Positions 33,440-41,305 of a stretch of 64,000 nt of DNA are shown piece by piece. Numbering within the stretch: the first letter of the stretch is position 1; each line of letters starts with the position of its first letter. The notes under the pieces are model-generated. The model was not told where the DNA came from. It searched no databases and worked only from the letters and a program-made list of their open reading frames with translations. The position numbers were made by a program, and so were the translations under genes. Source of the stretch: JBGSPQ01 sp964346765 (GTDB taxonomy: Bacteria; Patescibacteriota; Gracilibacteria; UBA1369); assembly GCA_964346765.1 (NCBI GenBank), contig CAYFWB010000001.1, positions 124,001-188,000 of the forward strand, given 5' to 3'.

Positions 33440-33605
33440 CTTTGCCGACTATTACGAAAATTGCGGAGGAATTGGTCTTGTTGTTGTTGAAAAAATAGCC
33501 TTACTCAGATTGACTCCACTTGGTGGACGTTGAATGAGGGGGTGAATAGAGGCGATGTTTTGTGATATTGTTAATTATAGCAGGTAAATATAAAAATTTT
33601 ATAAT

Positions 33606-34334
33606 ATGTTGTTTGAAAAGATTGATGAGCAAATCCAAAGTTATATAGATGTAAATCGTGTTTTTGGGGAATGTGCTGTTTCTACGTGCGGGAAATTGTC
33701 TTTAATGGATGCTATTTTTTGTGCAAGGGATAAAGTGCGCAACCGAAAGTTTTTTCTGGCTATACAAGATGCGCTGAGATTTTTGCGTGACAGAAAAGTA
33801 GTTGTTGTTGATGCTGGAGCTGGTATAGGTTTGTTGGGGATATATGCTTTATGTTTGGGGGTTGATAAGTGTTATTTTTTGGAGTTCAATCCCCATACTC
33901 TTGACTATAGTCGAGGCTTGGTTGATGATTTTGGGTTTATTTCTAAGTCTATTTTTTTAAATTGTGACGCAACAGAGGTTGTTTTACCTGAAAAGTACAG
34001 CTTATTATTAAGCGAAACCATAGTGTCCGGTTTTGTGGAAGAGGATTTTGTGCAAATTGTTAATAATTTGGCTAAATTTGGGGAAGAAGAATCGATTATT
34101 ATTCCCCAACGATTTATAACTGAAGTTATAAAGAAAGATAAGAAAGGAGAGGTGTTGGATAAATTTAAGATAGAAGGAAAATCAGGTGCAGGCTTGCAGA
34201 GACCAGCGATGGATGTGCGAAATCCAGCATTAAATCATATTGTTTATAAAACCACAGCGTGTCTTTTTGGAGATTGTTATGTGTTTTCGGGAGAATGTAT
34301 GTCTTTTCTGAATGAAAGGGTGGTGGAGGTGTGA
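33606..34334 (+). CDS. SAM-dependent methyltransferase, PRMT-like
   Basis: The 242-aa protein has the class I SAM site Val-Val-Asp-Ala-Gly-Ala-Gly-Ile-Gly-Leu-Leu-Gly (about 74-85), an acidic loop Leu-Glu-Phe-Asn-Pro (motif II) and Leu-Leu-Leu-Ser-Glu-Thr-Ile-Val-Ser-Gly, resembling the Ser-Glu double loop of arginine methyltransferases. Substrate unknown. Codon use and the higher Cys and Phe content differ from neighbours, so transfer is possible. It is convergent with the UPF0182 gene, 11 bp away. Confidence 0.75.
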   Translation: MLFEKIDEQIQSYIDVNRVFGECAVSTCGKLSLMDAIFCARDKVRNRKFFLAIQDALRFLRDRKVVVVDAGAGIGLLGIYALCLGVDKCYFLEFNPHTLDYSRGLVDDFGFISKSIFLNCDATEVVLPEKYSLLLSETIVSGFVEEDFVQIVNNLAKFGEEESIIIPQRFITEVIKKDKKGEVLDKFKIEGKSGAGLQRPAMDVRNPALNHIVYKTTACLFGDCYVFSGECMSFLNERVVEV

Positions 34335-34345
34335 TTTCGCATAAC

Positions 34346-37189
34346 TTAGAATTTTTGTTCACTGAGTTCTTGCAATGCTTTTTCAAGTTGATCGATTTTT
34401 TCTCCATAAAGGCTCCAGTTGCCTTGTTGTTGAGCTTCTTTGGCTTCTTGGAAGTGTTGTTGGGCTTGTTGGATTAGTTCGGTTTGCTGTTTAGTTTTTG
34501 TTGGAGCGAAAGAGGGGTCTTGTGTGTTTGTGCTTGGATCTGCGGCTGTGGTGGGAGTTGTTTCTGTGGTGGGAGTTGTTTCTGTGGTGGGGTCTTTAGG
34601 TTCCCGGGGTGCAGGTTCTTCAGCCTGTGTGTCTGTGTCTATGCTGGTGCCAAAAAGTTTTTGTAATCCTTCATCCAATGTTCGTTCCATAACTATATCA
34701 TCCTGATGCGCTACAATAACCCTTCTTAACTCTGGCAGGGCATTGCCTTCAGACCTTAAATAAAGAGGGCGTACATACAAGACAGAGTCTTTGATGGGGA
34801 TTACAAGCAAATTGCCCTGTACAACTTTTGAACCGCGTTGATCCCAGAGTGATATTTTTTGCGATATTTCCGCGTTTTGATTGATGCGGTTTACGATTTG
34901 TTGCGGTCCAAAAATCAAAGCTTGTTTTGAGAAGAGGTAGGTTATTAGTTTCCCATAATTATCATTGTCTGAGCGGGCCACCATCCATGCCGCCATGTTG
35001 TCTTTGCCGCGTGGGGTGTAAGGTAGCATCAGGATAAATTCTTCTTTTTCGTTATCAGGTAGGCGCATTATGAGATGTCGCATCATAGGGTCTGAGTGTG
35101 AACTGCCTGCGGTTTCTACTTTAGCTGCTTCCCAGGCGTCTTCACGGTTGTAAAAAACTTGTGGTGTCTCCATGTGGTAGATGCGGTAAAGCTGTGTTTG
35201 GAGTGCGAAATAGTCTTCCGGATAGCGGATATGGTCTTTTAGTGTCTGAGGCATTTCGGAAATGTCCGTGAAGGTTCCGGGGAACATATTTTCATATGTT
35301 TGTATCAAAGGGTCATTTTGATCCGCCACATAGGCTGTTACCTCACCGTTATAGGCATCTATGCTGATTTTTACTGAGTTGCGCATATAGTTTTGTGACC
35401 CGAGCGGTTTTGAGTATGGGTAGCGATTTGTTGTTGTGTAGGCATCATAAAGCCATACTAGACGGTTGTCTGTAATAACCAGATAAGGGTCGCTATCAAA
35501 TTTTAGGAAAGGAAAAATGGTTTTGGCGCGTTCATGAATGTCGCGTATGAACATAATGCGGCTTTCTTTACTTACGTCACTCGATAGAAGTATTTTTAAT
35601 TCATTAAAGTGCCAGGCGAAGAGAGCTTTTTTAAAAAGTGAGGAGATCTGAAGGCCTCCTTTACCTTCATAGCGTGAAAAGACGTTTTTATTACCGGATG
35701 GATAGTTAAACTCTTCATTTTTTGAATTAACAATCACGTATTCACTTGGATATTCGCTGTAATAGAGCTCGGGACGGTCTATTTTGAGTTGTTCGTTTTT
35801 ACTTTTAGGGGGTAAGTCTTGGACAAAAAGTTGCGGCAGGCCTTCTTCGGTAATTTCATTAACCGGTGTAAGTGCCAGTCCCATGCCGTGAGTAAAGGTC
35901 AGTACATTATTGATGAAGTTTTGTTTGGGTAGATTTTTGCTGTTCATTTCGCGGGGCGACAGCATAACCTGTCTGTAATTACCGTCTAAATTGTAACGAT
36001 CATCATCTACTGTAAAGAAATCGTAATATGTTCTTATTTCCTGGATTTGGCTGAGAGTGTCGAGCAAAGGAGCACGATCCCAAAGTCTGATATTGTTGAT
36101 TGTTGCTTCGTTATTTTTTATATCTTCTGCGGTAAGTGCGGTGTCTGCAGGTAATTCGCGAATGGTTACCTTGTCGATACCCCATGCTTTTTGAGTTGCT
36201 TCTATGTGATGCGCGATGTAGGGACGTTCTATATTTAGTTCATTAGGGGCTACTATGAATTTTTGTAGCAATCCGGGTATGATTGCTCCACCAATCACAA
36301 GGACTAGAAAGTAGCTTACAAAGGCAAGACCTATCGGTTTAAGCGATTGTTTTTTGATGTTAAATAAGGCCAATGCTGCACCTATAACTGTTATAGCCAG
36401 AAGAACCCACAGAAAGGGAAGCTGGGCTTTGATATCTGTATATCCGGCGCCAAAAAGTATCTCTTGTTGGTTCAAGAGAAGGTTTGGCATGCGAATAAAG
36501 TAGATGTGCGCAGTAGTGAGGAGGAACCAGATAGCCAGCAGTATGAGAAGGTGTGTTTTTGTGCCTCTTGCAATTGTCAAAAAGCCGTTTTTGAGTTTTG
36601 AAAAATCGGTTTCTCTAAAAATGTTTTTTACTGTTACTGTTCCTTTTTTCAGGAAAAACACGATTGCTATAGCAAAAGAAACATAGACTATAAAGTATCC
36701 CAGGCTTATTAAAAGTTCCCAGAAAGGTATTGAAAAAATGTAGTAGGATATGTCGCGTCCAAAAATAGGGTCGTTTTGATTGAAAGGGACCTGATAGAAA
36801 AATTGTAAAATAATTTCCCAGTTTACGGCTACGGCCATTCCGCTAAACAATCCAAGCAATCCTAGGATTGGAGTTGTCATGCCGTTTACTATTTTTGTGA
36901 CATCTATTTGTCTGGTGAAATTTCCTTCTTTGACTTCAATAGTAAATGGAGAATCATCTGTCAGACGGCGGAGTATTGCAATGTTCAGGTATAAAAGGGC
37001 AAAAACAAAAATTGCCACTACTATTCCAATGCCCCATTTTGCCGCCAGTTTTGTGGTGAAAATTTGTTGAAATCCAACCTCGTTAAACCATAGCCATTCA
37101 ATATACAGCTCTCCGAGTATTTGGAAGAGGATGTATAGACCGACCAAAATCCCACCTGCAATTATCCAATTTCTAGAAATTTTTTTCAT
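34346..37189 (-). CDS. UPF0182 family large membrane protein
   Basis: The 947-aa protein has about seven transmembrane helices in the first 330 residues, then a large extracytoplasmic domain and a Thr/Pro/Gln-rich C-terminal tail with repeated Thr-Thr-Glu-Thr-Thr-Pro. Length, topology and motifs such as Arg-Pro-Tyr-Ile-Ala-His-His-Ile-Glu-Ala-Thr and Leu-Met-Leu-Pro-Tyr-Thr-Pro-Arg match UPF0182 (COG1615), found in actinobacteria, cyanobacteria and others; function unknown. Its promoter (37199-37227) leaves only about 3 nt of leader. Confidence 0.9.
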   Translation of the reverse strand: MKKISRNWIIAGGILVGLYILFQILGELYIEWLWFNEVGFQQIFTTKLAAKWGIGIVVAIFVFALLYLNIAILRRLTDDSPFTIEVKEGNFTRQIDVTKIVNGMTTPILGLLGLFSGMAVAVNWEIILQFFYQVPFNQNDPIFGRDISYYIFSIPFWELLISLGYFIVYVSFAIAIVFFLKKGTVTVKNIFRETDFSKLKNGFLTIARGTKTHLLILLAIWFLLTTAHIYFIRMPNLLLNQQEILFGAGYTDIKAQLPFLWVLLAITVIGAALALFNIKKQSLKPIGLAFVSYFLVLVIGGAIIPGLLQKFIVAPNELNIERPYIAHHIEATQKAWGIDKVTIRELPADTALTAEDIKNNEATINNIRLWDRAPLLDTLSQIQEIRTYYDFFTVDDDRYNLDGNYRQVMLSPREMNSKNLPKQNFINNVLTFTHGMGLALTPVNEITEEGLPQLFVQDLPPKSKNEQLKIDRPELYYSEYPSEYVIVNSKNEEFNYPSGNKNVFSRYEGKGGLQISSLFKKALFAWHFNELKILLSSDVSKESRIMFIRDIHERAKTIFPFLKFDSDPYLVITDNRLVWLYDAYTTTNRYPYSKPLGSQNYMRNSVKISIDAYNGEVTAYVADQNDPLIQTYENMFPGTFTDISEMPQTLKDHIRYPEDYFALQTQLYRIYHMETPQVFYNREDAWEAAKVETAGSSHSDPMMRHLIMRLPDNEKEEFILMLPYTPRGKDNMAAWMVARSDNDNYGKLITYLFSKQALIFGPQQIVNRINQNAEISQKISLWDQRGSKVVQGNLLVIPIKDSVLYVRPLYLRSEGNALPELRRVIVAHQDDIVMERTLDEGLQKLFGTSIDTDTQAEEPAPREPKDPTTETTPTTETTPTTAADPSTNTQDPSFAPTKTKQQTELIQQAQQHFQEAKEAQQQGNWSLYGEKIDQLEKALQELSEQKF

Positions 37190-37198
37190 ATTATGGTT

Positions 37199-37227
37199 AC
37201 TGTATTAAAAAAATAGTGTAGCGTCAA
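37199..37227 (-). promoter_or_regulatory. Promoter of the UPF0182 gene
   Basis: Minus strand: TTGACG (37222-37227), a 17-nt spacer and TACAGT (37199-37204). The start codon at 37189 is 9 nt past the -10 box, so the mRNA should be leaderless or nearly so. Confidence 0.5.
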
Positions 37228-37406
37228 TTAATGCATTGTATGGCAATTAAATTTTCATAAAGAATTGTTTCGCAGATGGGCACTGTTAACTTACTTTAGA
37301 AGGGCTTGGTATGTAAAAAAAAAGTTTTTTCCCGATTGCCTAGTTTATCGAACAACATTTTAATTTTGAAATAGACTAAAGACGAATTGTTTAGTCGTGA
37401 ATTGAT

Positions 37407-37481
37407 TGGCTCCCCCGACTAGATTCGAACTAGTGACCTACCGGTTAACAGCCGGTTGCTCTACCGCTGAGCTACAGGGGA
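37407..37481 (-). tRNA. tRNA-Asn (GTT anticodon)
   Basis: A 75-nt cloverleaf on the minus strand: acceptor TCCCCTG / CGGGGGA, D arm GCTCAGCGGTAGAGC, anticodon loop CTGTTAA (anticodon GTT), T loop TTCGAAT, discriminator G and encoded CCA. Confidence 0.95.
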
Positions 37482-37539
37482 TCGCCAGGTTGTCAATGAT
37501 GCTTGCCCAATATACTTAAGATATTAGTTTTTTTCAAAT

Positions 37540-38784
37540 TTATTTTTTGATGAATTTGAAGATTTCGCGGGCCACGGTTTGGTCCGGTCGGTCATAAATC
37601 AGGCTTTTTCTTCTGTGCGTTGTTAAATTGAATTTGTCGCTGATTTCTTTGGGTATTAGTGCTTCAACTTTGTAACCCAGTTTTGCCGCTGTTTCCGGGA
37701 TTGAATTGATGTAGTGATATGAACGGTCGTTTTTATAGGTTAGTGTGGACATTACTATGGGTGTGCCGGGTTTGATTAATTCTGAAACTGATTTTAGGAA
37801 TCGGTAGGCCATTTCTTCTATGCGCTTGAAGTTTTTTTTAATTTCTTCCGGAGAGGGGAGGCGACTTTGCGGAGGGCCAAGGTATGATTCGGTTACTATT
37901 AGATCAGGTTCATGGGGGAGGTCTTTTTTTTGCAACTTAGTGGCGTCTGATACGAACAGTTTGTATGAAGAATTTTCAATTTTTTGTTGATCGAATAACC
38001 ATTTAAGGTTTATTTCCGTTTTTTTGATTACTTCGGGATTTATGTCGGATCCGATAACTTTGTATCCCATTAACATTCCTTCCATTAGAACCGTCCCGAT
38101 TCCGGCAAAAGGGTCGTAAACTGTTTTTGAATTGTTGGATTGATTTATTGATTGGGTCCCGCCAAGGTTTATCATCATTTGGGCAAGTTTTGGAGGGAGC
38201 ATGCCGAGTCTGGCGTCTCTGCACGGTCTTTTGATATCTCTTTGGCTGTAATTTTCGATATCCTGAATTGCCACGGTTTTTCCTATATATATTCTGCCGC
38301 GTCCCTGGATCAGCACTATTTCCGAACCTTTATCAAGCAGTTTTTCACCGATTATTGAAGCTGTTTTTAAATTGGTGAAGTTTTTGTTAATGAATCTGGA
38401 ATTGATTCCCTGCGATTTTAGATTTTTTTTAATTTTTGTTAATAAATTTTTTAGAATTTGTTCACGTCTTTGTGAGAAATTGTACGCGCTAAGGCCGTAG
38501 GGCAGTTTTGAATCCAAATTGTCAAACTTGGCAGCTAAATAATCGGCTATGATAGCAGTTAAATTGTCATCTAATAAATTCGCGTCATTAAAGATTTCAA
38601 CAATCTTTACCGTTCCACCCAAACGGTCCAGGCTGTCCTGCGGTCTATGCATAGGTTCATTAAGTCCGGCTATCAATGCTTTGGGGACAATATCCACAAT
38701 GTGGTCGGAAGCGGATAAGGTGTTTGTAAGTTCGGCAATTGAAAGTAAGCCTTTTCTCCCCAGGATGAATGCGTATGTTTTCAT
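37540..38784 (-). CDS. Trm11/TrmG10-like RNA (guanine-N2) methyltransferase
   Basis: The 414-aa product has an N-terminal THUMP-like region with Gly-Arg-Lys-Gly-Leu-Leu-Ser and, near 190, Arg-Pro-Cys-Arg-Asp-Ala-Arg-Leu-Gly-Met-Leu-Pro-Pro-Lys-Leu-Ala-Gln. The Rossmann methyltransferase has Asp-Pro-Phe-Ala-Gly-Ile-Gly-Thr-Val-Leu (motif I) and Thr-Glu-Ser-Tyr-Leu-Gly-Pro-Pro in place of the Asp-Pro-Pro-Tyr motif IV. This matches UPF0020/Trm11 enzymes that modify G10 of tRNA in archaea and eukaryotes; it also occurs in CPR. The tRNA-Asn gene next door is probably coincidental. Confidence 0.8.
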   Translation of the reverse strand: MKTYAFILGRKGLLSIAELTNTLSASDHIVDIVPKALIAGLNEPMHRPQDSLDRLGGTVKIVEIFNDANLLDDNLTAIIADYLAAKFDNLDSKLPYGLSAYNFSQRREQILKNLLTKIKKNLKSQGINSRFINKNFTNLKTASIIGEKLLDKGSEIVLIQGRGRIYIGKTVAIQDIENYSQRDIKRPCRDARLGMLPPKLAQMMINLGGTQSINQSNNSKTVYDPFAGIGTVLMEGMLMGYKVIGSDINPEVIKKTEINLKWLFDQQKIENSSYKLFVSDATKLQKKDLPHEPDLIVTESYLGPPQSRLPSPEEIKKNFKRIEEMAYRFLKSVSELIKPGTPIVMSTLTYKNDRSYHYINSIPETAAKLGYKVEALIPKEISDKFNLTTHRRKSLIYDRPDQTVAREIFKFIKK

Positions 38785-38795
38785 GAAATATTAAT

Positions 38796-38978
38796 ATGAA
38801 AGGGATAACTTTGCTCAAGAAAGATTTTAAATTGGCGTTTTTTGTTTTTTTATTGTTGTTGCTTTTAAGTTTCGGTTTTGGTTATTTTTTTGGACGTCTG
38901 GAACAGATAACCATTAATAAGTCTTTACTGCAAGAAATTCCCGATGTCAATTGCGGATCTGAAATAGAGACGTTATAG
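38796..38978 (+). CDS. Small single-pass membrane protein
   Basis: The 60-residue product has a basic start, one hydrophobic helix at about 12-33 (Leu-rich, ending Gly-Tyr-Phe-Phe-Gly-Arg) and a polar tail with one Cys. It begins 11 bp from the divergent methyltransferase start and precedes ssb by 48 bp. The composition is plausible for a real small gene, but no family is recognised. Confidence 0.5.
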   Translation: MKGITLLKKDFKLAFFVFLLLLLLSFGFGYFFGRLEQITINKSLLQEIPDVNCGSEIETL

Positions 38979-39026
38979 TGCCTGCGCACTTTAGAGGTGT
39001 TAATAATATTATAACTTGAACGGTTT

Positions 39027-39551
39027 ATGGCAATGTCTTTAAACAGAGCGCAAATAATCGGTAATTTAACCAGAGATCCGGAATTAAGACAGATTCCGGG
39101 AGGGCAGACTGTTGCGACTTTTTCCGTGGCCACCAATCTTACGTGGACTGATTCGTCTGGTCAAAAACAGGAAAGAGCTGAATTTCACAATGTGGTGGCA
39201 TGGAGGAAATTGGCGGAAATTTGCGGACAATATTTAAAAAAAGGCGGTAAGGTTTTTATCGAAGGTAGAATTCAAACCCGTGATTGGGAAGGTGAAGACG
39301 GTTTGAAGCGTTATAGAACGGAAATTATTGCTGATAATATGATTATGCTGGATAGAAAAGGTGAAGGTGGCGGATCGTATAATAGTAATGTAGTTGCGGG
39401 AGCGGCTATGGGTGGTGTTGCCGGTGCATCCGCAATGCAGTCCGAACACGGTGGATTAAATAATAATGCTGATAATAACGCTGAACAAGATAAGGCAAAA
39501 AGCGCCCCTTTAACCGAGGACGAAGTGACTATTGATGATTTGCCATTTTAA
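39027..39551 (+). CDS. ssb: Single-stranded DNA-binding protein
   Basis: Binds ssDNA in replication and repair. The 174-aa protein has an OB fold (Ile-Ile-Gly-Asn-Leu-Thr-Arg-Asp-Pro-Glu-Leu, Trp-Arg-Lys-Leu-Ala-Glu near 53, Gly-Lys-Val-Phe-Ile-Glu-Gly near 71). A Gly/Ala/Asn-rich linker and the acidic interaction tip Ile-Asp-Asp-Leu-Pro-Phe follow. Met at 39033 (Met-Ser-Leu-Asn) is an equally good start. Confidence 0.95.
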   Translation: MAMSLNRAQIIGNLTRDPELRQIPGGQTVATFSVATNLTWTDSSGQKQERAEFHNVVAWRKLAEICGQYLKKGGKVFIEGRIQTRDWEGEDGLKRYRTEIIADNMIMLDRKGEGGGSYNSNVVAGAAMGGVAGASAMQSEHGGLNNNADNNAEQDKAKSAPLTEDEVTIDDLPF

Positions 39552-39559
39552 ATTTTATT

Positions 39560-40034
39560 CAGAAAGAGGCGTCCTCCAATGTTTCGGTGGACGCCTCATA
39601 TGTGGCTCTCTGACCGTATCCTATCTGGTGCTTTTTTATCAAGCCCAGAGGATTAGTCGATCAAGGAGCTTGAGTAACAGGGTTTCGACTCATTTCCCTG
39701 GTACCGCCTTCCGAATGGAAAGCTTTCTCCCTACTGTTCTTTGGTGTCTTTTTTTAGGACGTTGATCACCGCCGTTCTTTTGTGTTTTTGTTTTTTTTTG
39801 TTTCCCTTCCAATTTTTACATTGGAAGAAGTAAACAGTTTTTGTTTCTTTTGTTTTTGTTTTGCTGTCTCGACCCTGACTCTATATTTTGAGTGGGGAGA
39901 CTGCTTTTTAATAAGGTAGTAGTCGTCTACCTGTATCGAAAAGCAGGGAGGCATCGGATCTTTAAGTGGTCTTAATGAGCCCGTGTTTCTCTACTTTTCG
40001 ATGTCTGATTTTCAAAGATCCGATTTATGCAAAT
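39560..40034 (-). ncRNA. Putative large structured RNA of unknown class
   Basis: The 690 bp between ssb and gmk have no convincing gene, but on the minus strand they show promoters, ordered helices and a terminal hairpin. Helix A pairs 40014-40024 with 39953-39963 (11 perfect bp). Helix B pairs 39991-40002 with 39935-39946 (12 bp, one G.U). They interleave A-B-A'-B', an H-type pseudoknot. Next come an A-rich linker, a hairpin at 39806-39813/39820-39827 (8 bp) with outer pairs 39799-39803/39832-39836, several short hairpins, and a 9-bp GC hairpin at 39566-39597. Transcription could begin near 40034 or, from the stronger promoter, near 40113. I checked against RNase P, tmRNA, SRP and 6S features and found none that fit. 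Confidence 0.55.
39566..39597 (-). terminator. 3' hairpin of the putative RNA
   Basis: GAGGCGTCC / GGACGCCTC (39566-39574 and 39589-39597), a 9-bp stem. On the minus strand it is followed by TTTCTG, a weak T-tract. It lies 15 bp past the ssb stop and could also block read-through from ssb. Confidence 0.5.
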
Positions 40035-40040
40035 CTGCTA

Positions 40041-40069
40041 ATTATAGCAAATTTTTGGTATTCTTTAAA
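40041..40069 (-). promoter_or_regulatory. Proximal promoter of the putative RNA
   Basis: Minus strand: TTTAAA (40064-40069), a 17-nt spacer and a perfect TATAAT (40041-40046). The predicted start near 40034 falls just before the first pseudoknot strand. Confidence 0.45.
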
Positions 40070-40119
40070 GACCGATTATTCATGATTTTCGGGCACTGAA
40101 TTAAATTATAAATCTTGTT

Positions 40120-40149
40120 ATTATACTACATATTTTAGCTTTTTGTCAA
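40120..40149 (-). promoter_or_regulatory. Distal consensus promoter of the putative RNA
   Basis: Minus strand: a perfect TTGACA (40144-40149), an 18-nt spacer and a perfect TATAAT (40120-40125). Both boxes match consensus in all positions, making this the strongest promoter I see in the window. Confidence 0.7.
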
Positions 40150-40238
40150 TTAGTGCTTTTTGGGTTATTTAAACGTAATTGCTCTTTGTATTTTTGTGTT
40201 TTTGATTATAATGTTTGTTGCGAATTTTATTTTTTTGA

Positions 40239-40841
40239 ATGGATGATAATTTAAAAGGTTTGCTTATTATTATTTCTGGTCCTTCGGGAGTGGGTAAGGG
40301 TACTGTTATTAAGAAACTTAAGCGGAAGTACACGGATTTTGTTTATCCGATTTCCTGCACAACCAGAGGAATGCGTTCGGGGGAAGTGGACGGAGGTGTT
40401 TATCATTTTATAAGTAAGGATGATTTTGAAAAGGGGATTGAGAAGGGTGATTTTTTAGAATGGGCGATGGTGCATCAGACAAATTATTACGGCACTCCTA
40501 AAAAACCGATAATCGATTCTTTGGAGCAGGGTAAAGTGGTTTTAAGAGAAGTGGATGTGCAGGGTGCTCAGTCGATTCAGAAACTTGTTCCGGATAAGAA
40601 TCTTGTGACGATTTTTATTAAAGCGGAAAGTGAAGAAAAGTTATTGGAGCGAATAGCCAAACGAGGAGAATTGCCGCCGGATGAGGTGGAAAGAAGGATG
40701 GAAAGCGCAAAAAAAGAGATGGGGATGGCGGATGAGTTTGATTATCAGGTCTGGAATTATGAAAACAGGGTGGATGTATGCGTGGAGGAAGTTGAAAGAA
40801 TTATTGATTCGGAAATGGAAAAAGCCGGCTTGAAGAAATAG
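40239..40841 (+). CDS. gmk: Guanylate kinase
   Basis: It phosphorylates GMP to GDP. The 200-aa protein has P-loop Gly-Pro-Ser-Gly-Val-Gly-Lys-Gly-Thr (14-22), the GMP site Ser-Cys-Thr-Thr-Arg (39-43) and Arg-Ser-Gly-Glu-Val-Asp-Gly-x-x-Tyr-His-Phe, and Arg-Glu-Val-Asp-Val-Gln-Gly. A TATAAT box at 40207-40212 drives it. Its last 166 bp are duplicated at 42112-42277. Confidence 0.97.
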   Translation: MDDNLKGLLIIISGPSGVGKGTVIKKLKRKYTDFVYPISCTTRGMRSGEVDGGVYHFISKDDFEKGIEKGDFLEWAMVHQTNYYGTPKKPIIDSLEQGKVVLREVDVQGAQSIQKLVPDKNLVTIFIKAESEEKLLERIAKRGELPPDEVERRMESAKKEMGMADEFDYQVWNYENRVDVCVEEVERIIDSEMEKAGLKK

Positions 40842-40879
40842 TAACTAGCAGGTAAAATCGCTTTTGTGATTTGAAATAT

Positions 40880-40995
40880 TGGGGAGTAGCCCCCGCCACA
40901 GCGGGGTTTGACAACAAGTGGTAAGGCAATTTGTTACACGTTGGGGAGTAGCCCCCGCCACAGCGGGGTTTGACAACAAGTGGTAAGGCAATTTG
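40880..40995 (+). repeat. 62-bp tandem repeats of a broken tRNA-Gln 5' half
   Basis: Units begin at 40880 and 40942 and continue into the assembly gap. Each has the tRNA-Gln acceptor start TGGGGAGTAGCC, a 24-bp insertion in the D arm containing the CCCGCC...GGCGGG-like hairpin and TTTGACAAC, then AAGTGGTAAGGCA, then ATTTGTTACACGT before the next unit. None can fold as a tRNA. Confidence 0.85.
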
Positions 40996-41095
40996 NNNNN
41001 NNNNNNNNNNNNNNNNNNNNNNNNNNNNNNNNNNNNNNNNNNNNNNNNNNNNNNNNNNNNNNNNNNNNNNNNNNNNNNNNNNNNNNNNNNNNNNN
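40996..41095. other. Assembly gap (100 N)
   Basis: Exactly 100 N, a conventional placeholder, so the true length is unknown. It lies inside the 62-bp repeat array, which probably broke the assembly. Confidence 0.99.
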
Positions 41096-41103
41096 TTACA
41101 CGT

Positions 41104-41178
41104 TGGGGAGTAGCCAAGTGGTAAGGCAGTGGGTTCTGGTCCCACCATGCGGGGGTTCGAATCCCTCCTCCCCAGCCA
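41104..41178 (+). tRNA. tRNA-Gln (CTG anticodon)
   Basis: An intact 75-nt cloverleaf: acceptor TGGGGAG / CTCCCCA, D arm GCCAAGTGGTAAGGC, anticodon arm GTGGGTTCTGGTCCCAC (anticodon CTG), T loop TTCGAAT, discriminator G and CCA. It is the only complete tRNA of the repeat cluster. Confidence 0.93.
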
Positions 41179-41191
41179 GAATGAAAATTAA

Positions 41192-41217
41192 CGGCGCACT
41201 TCTGCGTCGCTTTTTTA
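41192..41217 (+). terminator. Terminator of tRNA-Gln
   Basis: A 7-bp stem CGGCGCA / TGCGTCG with loop CTTC (41192-41209), followed by C and six T. Confidence 0.85.
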
Positions 41218-41305
41218 TTCTCGCTCGCACGCTTACTTGTGTAAGTTTAGCTCGTCTCGAATAAAAGCTCCTTGAATTGCTTGTTTCTTTTGATTTCCTT
41301 AAAAT

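Larger units (their letters stand above)
40676..41291 (+). repeat. Copy 1 of a gmk-tail/tRNA-Gln duplication
   Basis: The 3' end of gmk, the AAATCGC hairpin, the broken and intact tRNA-Gln sequences, the terminator and a following imperfect hairpin (about 41212-41266) are nearly identical to 42112-42526. The copies differ at a few bases and in the tRNA middle. They flank the methyltransferase gene. Confidence 0.9.

Noticed and set aside
34440..34706. Cys/Val-rich ORF on the plus strand
   Set aside because: It is the reverse complement of the Thr/Pro repeat tail of the UPF0182 gene.
39766..39954. 62-codon ORF on the minus strand inside the ssb-gmk gap
   Set aside because: Its 3' half is low-complexity Lys/Gln/Asn coding from an A-rich linker, it spans helices of the putative RNA, and it resembles no family.
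39560..40113. RNase P RNA or tmRNA
   Set aside because: A GAGAAACACGGGCTC string recalls the RNase P P4 5' strand, but no matching 3' P4 strand or other conserved regions are found. No tRNA-like ends or tag reading frame for tmRNA.
40880..40995. CRISPR array
   Set aside because: The 62-bp units are contiguous without variable spacers, are tRNA-derived, and no cas gene is present.
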